From Clostridiaceae bacterium UBA6085 (lineage in GTDB: Bacteria; Bacillota; Clostridia; Clostridiales; Clostridiaceae): a stretch of DNA of 52,729 bases. Position numbers and translations under genes: made by a program. Shown one piece after another: positions 24,731 through 32,389 of the stretch. The notes under the pieces were generated by a model. The model ran no database searches. It was given only the letters and a program-made list of their open reading frames with translations, and was not told the DNA's origin. The DNA lies in contig DIXH01000021.1 of the NCBI GenBank assembly GCA_002428605.1, positions 35,528 to 88,256 of the forward strand, in the 5' to 3' direction. Numbering within the stretch: position 1 is the stretch's first letter; each line of letters begins with the position of its first letter.

Positions 24731-25442
24731 CATTCTCACCCTTTTTCCGGAAATGTTCAGGATATTCGATGAAAGCATAATCGGACGGGCAAAGTCAAAG
24801 GGACTCATTGAAATCAATGCCTTGAACATAAGGGATCACACACTTGACAGGCACAGGAGCGTGGATGACGCCCCCTATGGAGGGGGAAGCGGAATGGTGA
24901 TGACTCCCCAGCCTCTTTTCGATTCTATAGCCCATGTGAAGACTAGAAGCAGCGGAAAGGTCATATTCCTGGGACCCAAGGGCAGGAAGTTCGACCAGAG
25001 GCTTGCCGAGGAGCTCTCGAAGGAAAATGAACTGATCTTCCTTTGCGGCCATTACGAGGGTATAGACGAAAGGGCCTACAGCATCATCGACATGGAGGTC
25101 TCAATCGGAGACTTCATACTGACCGGTGGAGAGATGGCTGCGATCCCAATAATCGACAGCATCCTGAGGCTTCTGCCAGGTGTACTCGGAAAGGACGAAT
25201 CTTCCCAGGAGGAATCATTCACCGAAGACCTGCTTGAGTATCCCCACTATACAAGACCTGAAGATTTCAGAGGCATGAAGGTGCCTGAAGTTCTCATTTC
25301 AGGTCATCATGAGAATATCAGGCAATGGAGAAGGTACATGATGCTGAAGGCAACCAGGGAGAAACGGCCTGACCTTTACAGAAGGCATGTACTTTCAAAG
25401 GATGACCTGAAGATACTCAGGAAATTTGAAGAAGAGAAGTGA
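24720..25442 (+). CDS. trmD: tRNA (guanine(37)-N(1))-methyltransferase TrmD
   Basis: TrmD methylates G37 of tRNAs with a G36-G37 sequence, preventing +1 frameshifts. The 240 residues show the SPOUT-family deep-knot motifs: MRIDILTLFPEMF, APYGGGSGMVMTPQPL, LCGHYEGIDER, and SIGDFILTGGEMAAIPIID followed by the GVLGKDESSQEESF loop. The start overlaps the end of rimM. Confidence 0.97.
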   Translation: MRIDILTLFPEMFRIFDESIIGRAKSKGLIEINALNIRDHTLDRHRSVDDAPYGGGSGMVMTPQPLFDSIAHVKTRSSGKVIFLGPKGRKFDQRLAEELSKENELIFLCGHYEGIDERAYSIIDMEVSIGDFILTGGEMAAIPIIDSILRLLPGVLGKDESSQEESFTEDLLEYPHYTRPEDFRGMKVPEVLISGHHENIRQWRRYMMLKATREKRPDLYRRHVLSKDDLKILRKFEEEK

Positions 25443-25494
25443 AGATGGCAATTTATGAAGCTTGAGGAATATCAAGGCAACATTTGAAAAATTG

Positions 25495-25603
25495 TTGCAT
25501 ATCTTGATTATTGTATGTTAGAATATAGTTTGTGCTAGTACGGGCGGTCCTCTTGGATTCATTTCCTATGAACGTCAATTTAATCTAATAGGAGGGAATG
25601 CAC
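25495..25603 (+). promoter_or_regulatory. rplS promoter and possible L19 leader
   Basis: TTGCAT (25495-25500) and TAGAAT (25519-25524) are 18 bases apart, with an extended-10 TG. The resulting leader of about 70 bases includes a small TTCAT/ATGAA hairpin (25557-25571). Rfam describes an autoregulatory L19 leader in Bacillota at this location; whether this one matches its consensus was not tested. Confidence 0.5.
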
Positions 25604-25951
25604 ATGAATGAACTGATAAAGGCTATCGAAGCCGAGCAGCTCAGAGGAGAAGCTCTTCCTGAGTTCAACGTCGGAGACACTGTAAAGGTCCACGTAAGGA
25701 TCAAGGAAGGCGCCAGGGAGAGGGTACAGATCTTTGAAGGAACTGTTACTAAGATCCAGAATGGCGGAGCAAGAGAGAACTTCACAGTAAGAAGGCTCGC
25801 TTACGGAGTAGGCGTCGAAAAGACGTTCCCAGTCAATGCACCTTCAGTTGAGAAGGTTGAAGTGGTCAGGCACGGCAGGGTCAGAAGGGCCAAGCTGTTC
25901 TACCTCAGAGACAGGGTCGGAAAGGCCGCTAAGGTCAAGGAAGCAAGATAA
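25604..25951 (+). CDS. rplS: 50S ribosomal protein L19
   Basis: L19 lies at the 30S-50S interface. The 115 residues include FNVGDTVKVHVRIKEGAR, IFEGTVTKIQNGG, and SPSVEKVEVVRHGRVRRAKLFYLRD-type sequence. Two ATGs lie six bases apart; GGAGGG is seven bases from the second (25604) and only one from the first, so 25604 is chosen. A terminator follows the gene. Confidence 0.97.
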   Translation: MNELIKAIEAEQLRGEALPEFNVGDTVKVHVRIKEGARERVQIFEGTVTKIQNGGARENFTVRRLAYGVGVEKTFPVNAPSVEKVEVVRHGRVRRAKLFYLRDRVGKAAKVKEAR

Positions 25952-25959
25952 TCCGGATG

Positions 25960-25984
25960 AAAAAGAGACCTTGGTCTCTTTTTT
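25960..25984 (+). terminator. Terminator after rplS
   Basis: A 10-bp stem (25960-25969 with 25974-25983) with a CTTG tetraloop ends in a run of six Ts. The A-rich left arm may also let it act on the minus strand, but no minus-strand gene is near. Confidence 0.85.
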
Positions 25985-26015
25985 GTTTATATGCAGATAG
26001 AAAGGAAGTGATGGC

Positions 26016-26891
26016 ATGGCAATTAACTGGTTCCCTGGCCATATGGTCAAGACAAGAAGGGAAATCGAGGAAAATCTCAAGCTGGTTGATGCGGTGATCG
26101 AGATAAGGGATGCAAGGATCGTCAGGTCCTCAAAGAATCCACAGGTAGACAAGATCATCAAGAACAAGCCGAGGCTTGTCCTCCTGAACAAGGCTGACAT
26201 AGCCGAGAGCGCAGTAACCAGAAGATGGATAAGGAAGCTGGAGAATGACACTACAAGGGTCCTTGAAGTTAACTCGCTTACAGGACAGGGACTTAATTCC
26301 ATAAAGCCTGCACTCACTGAGCTTCTCCATGAAAAGCTGGAGAGGAGCAGGAACAGAGGGATAGTCAATTATACAATGCGTGTCATGGTTGTCGGGATAC
26401 CGAACGTGGGCAAATCCTCATTCATAAACAAGATGGCTAAAGCCTCGATCGCAAAGGTCGGAGACAGGCCGGGCGTAACCAAGAACAAGCAGTGGATAAA
26501 GACAAAGGATGGCATCGAGCTTCTTGATACACCCGGAATCCTCTGGCCGAAGTTCGAGGATGAGAAGACATCCCTTAACCTGGCCTTCACAGGCGCGATC
26601 AAGGATGAGATCATGGATATCGAGACCCTTGCACTGAGGCTTGTGGAGAGGCTTTCAAGCCATTACGGAGACAGGCTTGTCGAGAGGTACAAGATAGATT
26701 CCATTTCAGAGGACCCTTTGGAGACCCTTGAAAAGATAGCAAGGAAGCGCGGATGCATTATGGCCAAAGGTGACATTGACTACAACAGAGTGGCTGTGAT
26801 GCTGCTTGACGAGTTCAGGGGCAACAAGCTTGGAAATATCACCCTCGAGTGGCCGGAAGAAGAGGAAGAGCAGGATGATCAGGATGAGTGA
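26016..26891 (+). CDS. rbgA: Ribosome biogenesis GTPase RbgA (YlqF)
   Basis: RbgA is needed for a late step of 50S assembly. The 291 residues carry the circularly permuted GTPase order: WFPGHMVKTRREI at the N-terminus, LLNKADI (G4) near residue 58, GIPNVGKSSFINKM (G1) near 127, RPGVTK and DTPGILWP (G3). A helical C-terminal domain follows. The start at ATG 26016 has AAAGGAAGTG upstream. lepB, often found between rplS and rbgA, is absent. Confidence 0.95.
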   Translation: MAINWFPGHMVKTRREIEENLKLVDAVIEIRDARIVRSSKNPQVDKIIKNKPRLVLLNKADIAESAVTRRWIRKLENDTTRVLEVNSLTGQGLNSIKPALTELLHEKLERSRNRGIVNYTMRVMVVGIPNVGKSSFINKMAKASIAKVGDRPGVTKNKQWIKTKDGIELLDTPGILWPKFEDEKTSLNLAFTGAIKDEIMDIETLALRLVERLSSHYGDRLVERYKIDSISEDPLETLEKIARKRGCIMAKGDIDYNRVAVMLLDEFRGNKLGNITLEWPEEEEEQDDQDE

Positions 26892-27693
26892 TGGAATCGG
26901 AGGCATGAAGGCTTCTGAAGTCTCACGGTTCGTTAAGGATAACCTCAGTCAGCTGCTTGTGGACAGGGACTACTGGATGGAAGTCCTCGGAAATGACAGC
27001 AGGTCCTCAGTACGTGACCTCTGCAGCTTCATATCCAGGGAAGAGAACAGGATTTCCGCTGAAATTGCACGTGTCAGGGCATTGTATGACTTTGATGCGA
27101 GGTTTGGTAATCTCGTTGCCGGTGTCGATGAAGTGGGGAGAGGTCCTCTTGCTGGTCCCATAGTCGGGGCCGCGGTAGTTCTCAGGACAGACAGCCCTGA
27201 CAAATCCCTGATACTTGAGATCAATGACTCCAAGAAGCTTTCAAGGAAGAAGAGAGAAGAGCTTTTTGAGAAAATAAAGGAACAGGCCGAAGCCTTCGCG
27301 ATCTATGAGATGAGCAACCTTGACATTGACAGGATAGGGATATCCTATTGCAACCATGAGGTTTTCAGAGGCTCACTCAGGCAGATCGGATTAAAGGTAG
27401 ACATGGTGCTTTCAGACGGATATCCCATAAAGGATTTCAGAGGAAGGAACACACCTGTAATAAAGGGAGATACGAAGAGTGCGGCCATAGCATGCGCTTC
27501 GATAATTGCCAAGGTACACAGGGACAGGATAATGGAGAACCTGCACGCCTACTATCCGCAGTATGGCTTCGATTCAAATGTGGGCTACGGGAGCCAGGTA
27601 CATATCGAAGCGCTGAAAAGGCTGGGACCCTGTCCGATCCACAGGATGAGCTTCCTTACGGGGATACTTGAAAAAAACAACATGAATGAATAA
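26875..27693 (+). CDS. rnhB: Ribonuclease HII
   Basis: RNase HII removes ribonucleotides from DNA and RNA-DNA hybrids. The catalytic domain begins around residue 84 with AGVDEVGRGPLAGPIVGAAVVL, followed by INDSKKLSRKKRE and GDTKSAAIACASIIAKVHRD, giving the usual DEDD acidic set. About 80 residues precede it, an extension common in Clostridia. The start is uncertain: ATGs at 26875, 26884 and 26905 all overlap or follow the rbgA stop; 26875 is taken because GGAAGAG lies just upstream. The stop is two bases before a hairpin that covers the dprA start. Confidence 0.93.
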   Translation: MIRMSDGIGGMKASEVSRFVKDNLSQLLVDRDYWMEVLGNDSRSSVRDLCSFISREENRISAEIARVRALYDFDARFGNLVAGVDEVGRGPLAGPIVGAAVVLRTDSPDKSLILEINDSKKLSRKKREELFEKIKEQAEAFAIYEMSNLDIDRIGISYCNHEVFRGSLRQIGLKVDMVLSDGYPIKDFRGRNTPVIKGDTKSAAIACASIIAKVHRDRIMENLHAYYPQYGFDSNVGYGSQVHIEALKRLGPCPIHRMSFLTGILEKNNMNE

Positions 27694-27695
27694 GG

Positions 27696-27741
27696 ATACC
27701 TCCTGAAGGCATAATGGATATATCATGCTTTCAGGAGGTAT
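27696..27741 (+). promoter_or_regulatory. Hairpin that buries the dprA ribosome-binding site
   Basis: A 16-bp stem with one G-U pair joins 27696-27711 to 27726-27741 around a 14-base loop. The right arm contains the dprA Shine-Dalgarno AGGAGGT (27733-27739), and the start codon lies four bases past the stem. No T-run follows. The rnhB stop is two bases before the left arm, so ribosomes finishing rnhB could disrupt it. This suggests translational gating of dprA. Confidence 0.7.
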
Positions 27742-27745
27742 GTTC

Positions 27746-28735
27746 ATGGACAGGGAATCCGCAAGGTCTGTCGACAGAAGGATACGGCTATCGATCGCGC
27801 TGTCGTCAGTCCCATACGCTGAGAAGGAAAGGCTTATCATGGAAGGCAGGGCCCCGTACTGCGGGATGGCGGCATCTGATGCTCTGGATGTAGTTATAAA
27901 GGCTGGAGCAAAGGTGGCTGCTGTGGGCGACCCGGAATATCCGGAGCAGCTATACCTGATGGAGGCGCCTCCAATGGTCCTGTACTACAGGGGAGACCTG
28001 TCAGTCCTTGACAGGCCATGTATAGCTGTCGTTGGATCAAGGGACTGCTCTGAATATGGAAGGTTTGCCGCAAGGATGGCTTCCTCGGCAGCATCACGGC
28101 TCGGAGCCTGCATCGTGTCTGGAGGTGCCAGGGGAGTGGACACAGAAGCACACCTCTCAGCATTATATAATGAAGGGAAAACAGCGTGCGTAATGGGCTG
28201 TGGAGTGGATATAGCCTATCCTGCCGAAAACAGGAGACTATTCGGCAGGATAGCCGAAAGTGGAGTGCTCATAAGCGAATATCCGCCTGGTTTCAAACCG
28301 AAAAAGTGGATCTTCCCCATGAGGAACAGGATAATTGCAGCATTGGCGTCAGCTGTTGTGGTTACAGAGGCCAGAGAAAAAAGCGGAAGCCTTCATACAG
28401 CCGCATACGCAGAGGAATGGAACAGGAGAGTATATGCAGTGCCGGGAGATATAAGGAGTGATGGCTCGAAGGGAGTCCATCAGCTTATCTCGATGGGGGC
28501 AAGGCTGCTCTCGCATCCATCTGAGCTTGCCCTGGATATGATCTCATTAAATCCAGAATGCATAGGCTGGAGGATGGAGGACATCGGGCTTCTTGGCATT
28601 CCTGTTGAAACGACCTTCGTTTCAAGGATTACCGGTCTGGATAAGGAAATCATCGAAAGCCATGTCTTTCAGTCTGCGAAAACCTTCTGTGCCGAACCGG
28701 TAGGGGATTCAAGGATAGTTTTCAGAAAAATATAA
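27746..28735 (+). CDS. dprA: DNA-processing protein DprA
   Basis: DprA loads RecA onto incoming single-stranded DNA during natural transformation. The 329 residues have the Rossmann-like DprA core: AVVGSRDCSEYG, IVSGGARGVDTEAHLSAL, VMGCGVDIAYPAENRRLF, SEYPPG, FPMRNRIIAALA and EKSGSLHTAAYA. The start at 27746 is chosen for its six-base distance from AGGAGGT; ATGs at 27725 and 27740 lie before or inside that site. yraN and comM, which often separate rnhB from dprA in Clostridia, are missing here. Confidence 0.94.
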   Translation: MDRESARSVDRRIRLSIALSSVPYAEKERLIMEGRAPYCGMAASDALDVVIKAGAKVAAVGDPEYPEQLYLMEAPPMVLYYRGDLSVLDRPCIAVVGSRDCSEYGRFAARMASSAASRLGACIVSGGARGVDTEAHLSALYNEGKTACVMGCGVDIAYPAENRRLFGRIAESGVLISEYPPGFKPKKWIFPMRNRIIAALASAVVVTEAREKSGSLHTAAYAEEWNRRVYAVPGDIRSDGSKGVHQLISMGARLLSHPSELALDMISLNPECIGWRMEDIGLLGIPVETTFVSRITGLDKEIIESHVFQSAKTFCAEPVGDSRIVFRKI

Positions 28736-28745
28736 TGCCATATTT

Positions 28746-28774
28746 TTGACAATTTTGAAACCATGGTATAGAAT
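28746..28774 (+). promoter_or_regulatory. Predicted topA promoter
   Basis: TTGACA (28746-28751) and TAGAAT (28769-28774) are separated by 17 bases, a near-consensus SigA promoter. The leader of about 75 bases can pair GGTATTT (28789-28795) with AAATACC (28824-28830) in a long-range stem. Confidence 0.75.
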
Positions 28775-28854
28775 ATGGAATAAATTGCGGTATTTCGATA
28801 TCGCTCGCAAGCTTGCTGTCATAAAATACCATGGACAGGACAAAGGGGAAACGA

Positions 28855-30933
28855 ATGAGCCAGAAACTCGTCATAGTTGAATCACCGGCTAAAGCCAAGA
28901 CCATAAAGAAATATCTGGGCAAGGACTATGTCGTCGAAGCGTCCATGGGACATATTAGGGATCTACCTAAAAGTCAGCTTGGAGTTAATGTAGACAATAA
29001 TTTCGAGCCGAAGTACATAACGATAAGGGGCAAGGGCGACCTTATCGACAATCTGAAGAAGCAGGCCAAGAAGTCAGACATAGTCTATCTCGCAACTGAC
29101 CCTGACCGTGAAGGTGAAGCCATAAGCTATCATCTTGCTGAAATCCTGAAGCTTGACCCGAAGCAGAAGGTAAGGATCGAGTTCAACGAGATCACCAAGG
29201 ATGCGGTAAAGAACTCGATCAAGCACGCGAGACCGATAAACGAGTCCCTTTTCGATGCGCAGCAGGCGAGAAGGATACTTGACAGGCTTGTGGGATATGA
29301 GATAAGCCCGATACTCTGGAAAAACGTCAAATGGGGACTGAGCGCCGGAAGGGTACAGTCTGCGGCGCTTAAGCTCATATGCGACAGAGAGACTGAGATC
29401 GGGAATTTTGAAAGCAAGGAATATTGGACTATTGAAGCGCTCCTTTCAAAGGCTGCAAAGAAGATAAGGACCAGGCTTTCCACAAAGAACGGAAAGAAGA
29501 TAGAGATATCCAGCGGAAAGGAAGCCGAAGCAATCAGGAAGGAGCTTGAGAAGGGCGAATTCAGGGTAAAGAGCCTCAAGAAAGGCCAGAAGGCTAAGAA
29601 TCCTCTGCCGCCATTCATAACATCCACACTGCAGCAGGAAGCTTCCAGAAGATTGAACTTCCAGACAAAAAGGACAATGGGAGTCGCCCAGAGGCTTTAT
29701 GAGGGTGTCGACATCAAGGGGCATGGAACTGTCGGACTCATTACCTACATGAGAACTGACTCCGTGAGGATATCCAATGAAGCCCAGGCCATGGCAAGGG
29801 AATTCATAGTTGATGCGTTCGGGCCTGAATACTATCCAGCGGTACCCAAGACATACAAGGGAAAGAAAGGTGCCCAGGATGCGCATGAAGCGATAAGGCC
29901 ATCCAATGTGGCACTGACACCTGATGTCGTCAAGGGAAGCCTGAAGGATGAGGAGTTGAAGCTTTACAGGCTGATATGGGAAAGATTCCTTGCCAGCCAG
30001 ATGGAATCTGCAAAGATCGATACAATAAGCCTTGAGGTTGAAAACGGGAGCTACATACTGAGGGCAAGCGGGTCATCAGTCGCATTCGATGGATTCATGA
30101 AGCTATATGAGTACAAGAACGACGATGAGGAAGAGAATACGATGATCCCTGACCTTGAGGAAGGCGAGATCCTTAAAAAGGACAAGGTGCTGCCTGAGCA
30201 GCACTTCACGCAGCCGCCTCCGAGGTTCACTGAAGCCTCGTTCGTCAAGACACTTGAGGAACTTGGGATCGGAAGGCCATCTACATATGCGCCGACAATA
30301 TCGACTCTCCTCGACAGGCAGTACGTTGAAAGGGAGAAGAAGAACCTTCTGCCGACTGAATTGGGCAAGATAGTCAACTCCATAATGTCTGAACATTTCA
30401 AGGATGTGGTTGACGTAGAGTTCACCGCCTCAATAGAAGAGAAGCTAGACCTTATCGAGGAAGGCGGAACAAAGTGGACTGATGTGGTTGAAAGCTTCTA
30501 TCTTCCGCTGAAGAAGGACATAGAGGAAGCTGAGAGCAAGGTGTCCAAGATCACCATAGAGGATGAGGTTACCGATGAAATATGTGAAAAGTGCGGGAAG
30601 CACTTTGTCATAAAGAACGGCAGATTCGGGAAATTCCTGGCATGCTCGGGTTACCCGGAATGTACCAACACCAAGCCGATAGTTGAAAAACTGGGTGTTC
30701 CCTGTCCGAAGTGCAGCATTGGCGAGGTCCTCGCAAGGAAGTCGAGGAAGGGCAGGCGCTTCTACGGATGCTCCAGATATCCAGAATGCGACTATGTAAG
30801 CTGGTATGAGCCGGTCAATGAGAAATGCGCGGTTTGCGGCGGATTGCAGTACAAGAAATACACTAAGAAGGACGGGGCATATCTAGAATGCTCAGTTGAG
30901 ACCTGCAAGAATAAGGTAAAATTGGAAAAGTAA
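28855..30933 (+). CDS. topA: DNA topoisomerase I
   Basis: TopA relaxes negative supercoils. The 692 residues open with the Toprim domain (LVIVESPAKAKTIKKYLG and ATDPDREGEAISYHL), then the cap and strand-passage domains with the active-site tyrosine in TYMRTDS (Y298), QDAHEAIRPSN and GIGRPSTYAPTISTLLDR. Three zinc-finger-like cysteine clusters follow at the C-terminus (CEKC...CSGYPEC, CPKC...CSRYPEC, CAVC...C). The start at 28855 has AAAGGGG upstream; an in-frame ATG 24 bases earlier precedes that site. Confidence 0.97.
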   Translation: MSQKLVIVESPAKAKTIKKYLGKDYVVEASMGHIRDLPKSQLGVNVDNNFEPKYITIRGKGDLIDNLKKQAKKSDIVYLATDPDREGEAISYHLAEILKLDPKQKVRIEFNEITKDAVKNSIKHARPINESLFDAQQARRILDRLVGYEISPILWKNVKWGLSAGRVQSAALKLICDRETEIGNFESKEYWTIEALLSKAAKKIRTRLSTKNGKKIEISSGKEAEAIRKELEKGEFRVKSLKKGQKAKNPLPPFITSTLQQEASRRLNFQTKRTMGVAQRLYEGVDIKGHGTVGLITYMRTDSVRISNEAQAMAREFIVDAFGPEYYPAVPKTYKGKKGAQDAHEAIRPSNVALTPDVVKGSLKDEELKLYRLIWERFLASQMESAKIDTISLEVENGSYILRASGSSVAFDGFMKLYEYKNDDEEENTMIPDLEEGEILKKDKVLPEQHFTQPPPRFTEASFVKTLEELGIGRPSTYAPTISTLLDRQYVEREKKNLLPTELGKIVNSIMSEHFKDVVDVEFTASIEEKLDLIEEGGTKWTDVVESFYLPLKKDIEEAESKVSKITIEDEVTDEICEKCGKHFVIKNGRFGKFLACSGYPECTNTKPIVEKLGVPCPKCSIGEVLARKSRKGRRFYGCSRYPECDYVSWYEPVNEKCAVCGGLQYKKYTKKDGAYLECSVETCKNKVKLEK

Positions 30934-30938
30934 GGAAT

Positions 30939-30963
30939 GGGACGGTTATACCGTCCTATTTTT
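30939..30963 (+). terminator. Terminator after topA
   Basis: An 8-bp stem (30939-30946 with 30950-30957, one G-U pair) with a short loop is followed by a five-T run at 30959-30963. It isolates topA from codY. Confidence 0.75.
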
Positions 30964-31072
30964 GTGCACTACAAATGATTTCGGATATCGATCCGGCTTC
31001 ATCTGAACAATTCCAAATTTTTGGATATTGAATGAATATTACTGAAAATCAAGGCCAATATAAAATAATGCA

Positions 31073-31141
31073 TTGTATATTATTTGATAATATGTTATTA
31101 TTTTTAAGGAAACTAGAATAATTCTAAATTTTCTAATTATT
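31073..31141 (+). promoter_or_regulatory. codY promoter with operator-like repeat and CodY-box-like site
   Basis: TTGTAT (31073-31078) and TATTAT (31096-31101) are 17 bases apart with an extended-10 TG. Just after the predicted start lies the inverted repeat TAGAATAATTCTA (31114-31126), and adjoining it AATTTTCTAATTATT (31127-31141), which matches the CodY box consensus AATTTTCWGAAAATT at 12 of 15 positions. A weaker 11/15 match lies at 31036-31050. Autoregulation by CodY is plausible. Confidence 0.55.
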
Positions 31142-31174
31142 ATAAATCATGAGATTTGTTTGAGGAGGTCCCAC

Positions 31175-31951
31175 ATGTCACTGCTAAACAAAACCAGGAA
31201 GCTAAACAAGATACTTCAGAAATCTGGTACCGATCCCGTAGTCTTTGACGATATCTGCCATATCCTTAGCGAGGAGCTTGAATCAGATGTCTATGTCGTA
31301 TCAAGAAGGGGAAAGATACTTGGTCTCAATCTTCGGAATGCCTTCACAACAAATGATGAGTTCTCATACATTCTGGATGAGAAAAGATTCAGTGAGTCGT
31401 ACAATGAAACTCTTCTGAGGGTAAGCGAGACTCTTTCGAATCTCGAACCCGGTGACAGGGAAGTTCTGAACTTCGAGAAGGAGTACGACAATCAGTCGAA
31501 ATATACGAACATAGTGCCTATCAACGGAAACAGGGAAAGACTGGGAACCCTTATACTTGTAAGTATCCTGGAGCCGTTCGATGATGACGACCTGGTACTT
31601 GCAGAGTATTCAGCAACCATAATCGGTCTGGAGATACTGAGGTCAAAGCAGATCGAGATCGAAGAGGACCTGAGGAAGACAGCTGTTGTCGAGCTGGCAA
31701 TAGATACTCTTTCCTATAGCGAAAGAGAAGCGGTAAACCACATATTCAGGGAACTGGACGGCAACGAAGGACTCCTGGTTGCATCAAGGATCGCGGACAA
31801 GGTTGGCATAACCAGGTCGGTAATAGTAAATGCGCTCAGAAAATTCGAAAGCGCAGGCGTAATAAAGTCAAGGTCTCTGGGGATGAAGGGTACGAGGATC
31901 ACCATCTTAAATGACAAGCTTCTTGACAGGCTTGGGATTGACAAGAAGTAA
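31175..31951 (+). CDS. codY: GTP-sensing transcriptional repressor CodY
   Basis: CodY is the global nutritional regulator of Bacillota, activated by branched-chain amino acids and usually GTP. The 258 residues have an N-terminal GAF ligand domain (about 1-155) and a C-terminal winged helix with ASRIADKVGITRSVIVNALR (about 203-222) followed by AGVIKSRSLGMKGTRI. The start at 31175 follows GAGGAGGTCCCAC. It sits directly after topA; trmFO, xerC and hslVU, which lie between them in B. subtilis, are not in the window. Confidence 0.97.
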   Translation: MSLLNKTRKLNKILQKSGTDPVVFDDICHILSEELESDVYVVSRRGKILGLNLRNAFTTNDEFSYILDEKRFSESYNETLLRVSETLSNLEPGDREVLNFEKEYDNQSKYTNIVPINGNRERLGTLILVSILEPFDDDDLVLAEYSATIIGLEILRSKQIEIEEDLRKTAVVELAIDTLSYSEREAVNHIFRELDGNEGLLVASRIADKVGITRSVIVNALRKFESAGVIKSRSLGMKGTRITILNDKLLDRLGIDKK

Positions 31952-31979
31952 AATTAGCATAATATGTCAGAGAATTACA

Positions 31980-32008
31980 AAGCCCGGTATGAGTGATCTG
32001 CCGGGCTT
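31980..32008 (+). terminator. Terminator after codY
   Basis: A perfect 8-bp GC-rich stem (31980-31987 with 32001-32008) with a 13-base loop has a short, weakly T-rich tail. It is a moderate terminator. Confidence 0.6.
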
Positions 32009-32069
32009 ATAACTCTCATTTGGAAGGTGGAGTCCGGTCAGGATATTCACCATAGTATCAAACAGGATA

Positions 32070-32303
32070 TCAGCTGAAACCTTTTTTGAGCTTCTCCGAA
32101 GGAACTATGTCAGGTTTCTGCTCTACATAAGCGCAAGAACACATCGAAGCGTTGTTGCAGGTTATATAACTGAAGTCTTTGGAGGAAACGTCGTAAATCT
32201 CTGAAGATGGTATTGCGTTTTTCCTGATACAGAGGCTGGAAACTTGCCTATTGCGTGACTTGGGTGCATATGGTACAATACTTGAGGATAAAAATAAACA
32301 CAC
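32070..32303 (-). CDS. Doubtful small ORF in the codY-rpsB gap
   Basis: Between codY and rpsB there are 438 bases without a recognised gene. On the minus strand a 77-codon frame starting GTG ends in a protein-like segment containing SSKDFSYIT, a cysteine cluster C-x6-C-x-C, and AYVEQKPDIVPSEKL. No good Shine-Dalgarno precedes the GTG, and its 5' part runs through the predicted rpsB promoter. I do not recognise the family. It may be a gene remnant, a real small protein with an unusual start, or chance. Confidence 0.2.
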   Translation of the reverse strand: MCLFLSSSIVPYAPKSRNRQVSSLCIRKNAIPSSEIYDVSSKDFSYITCNNASMCSCAYVEQKPDIVPSEKLKKGFS

Positions 32304-32389
32304 GTCCTGATTTTAGTAGTGGTGCCTTGAAAGAGGTTCTACTGAAAGATGATGGCCGTGGAAGTTAAAAAACCAGGAGGTAACAAAAA
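32251..32389 (+). promoter_or_regulatory. rpsB promoter and structured leader
   Basis: TTGCGT (32251-32256) and TACAAT (32274-32279) are 17 bases apart with an extended-10 TG. The leader of about 100 bases contains a stem AGTAG/CTACT (32315-32319 with 32338-32342), with CCTT and GAGG pairing inside around a GAAA loop. Such leaders are common sites of ribosomal-protein feedback, but no specific match to an S2 leader is claimed. The bases from 32009 to 32250 show nothing else recognisable. Confidence 0.6.

Noticed and set aside
25965..25983. Possible CRISPR-like or direct repeats near AG-rich stretches throughout the window
   Set aside because: Repeated short strings such as AAGGAAG or CTTGA reflect codon bias (AGG, AAG, GAA, CTT); no regularly spaced repeat units were seen.
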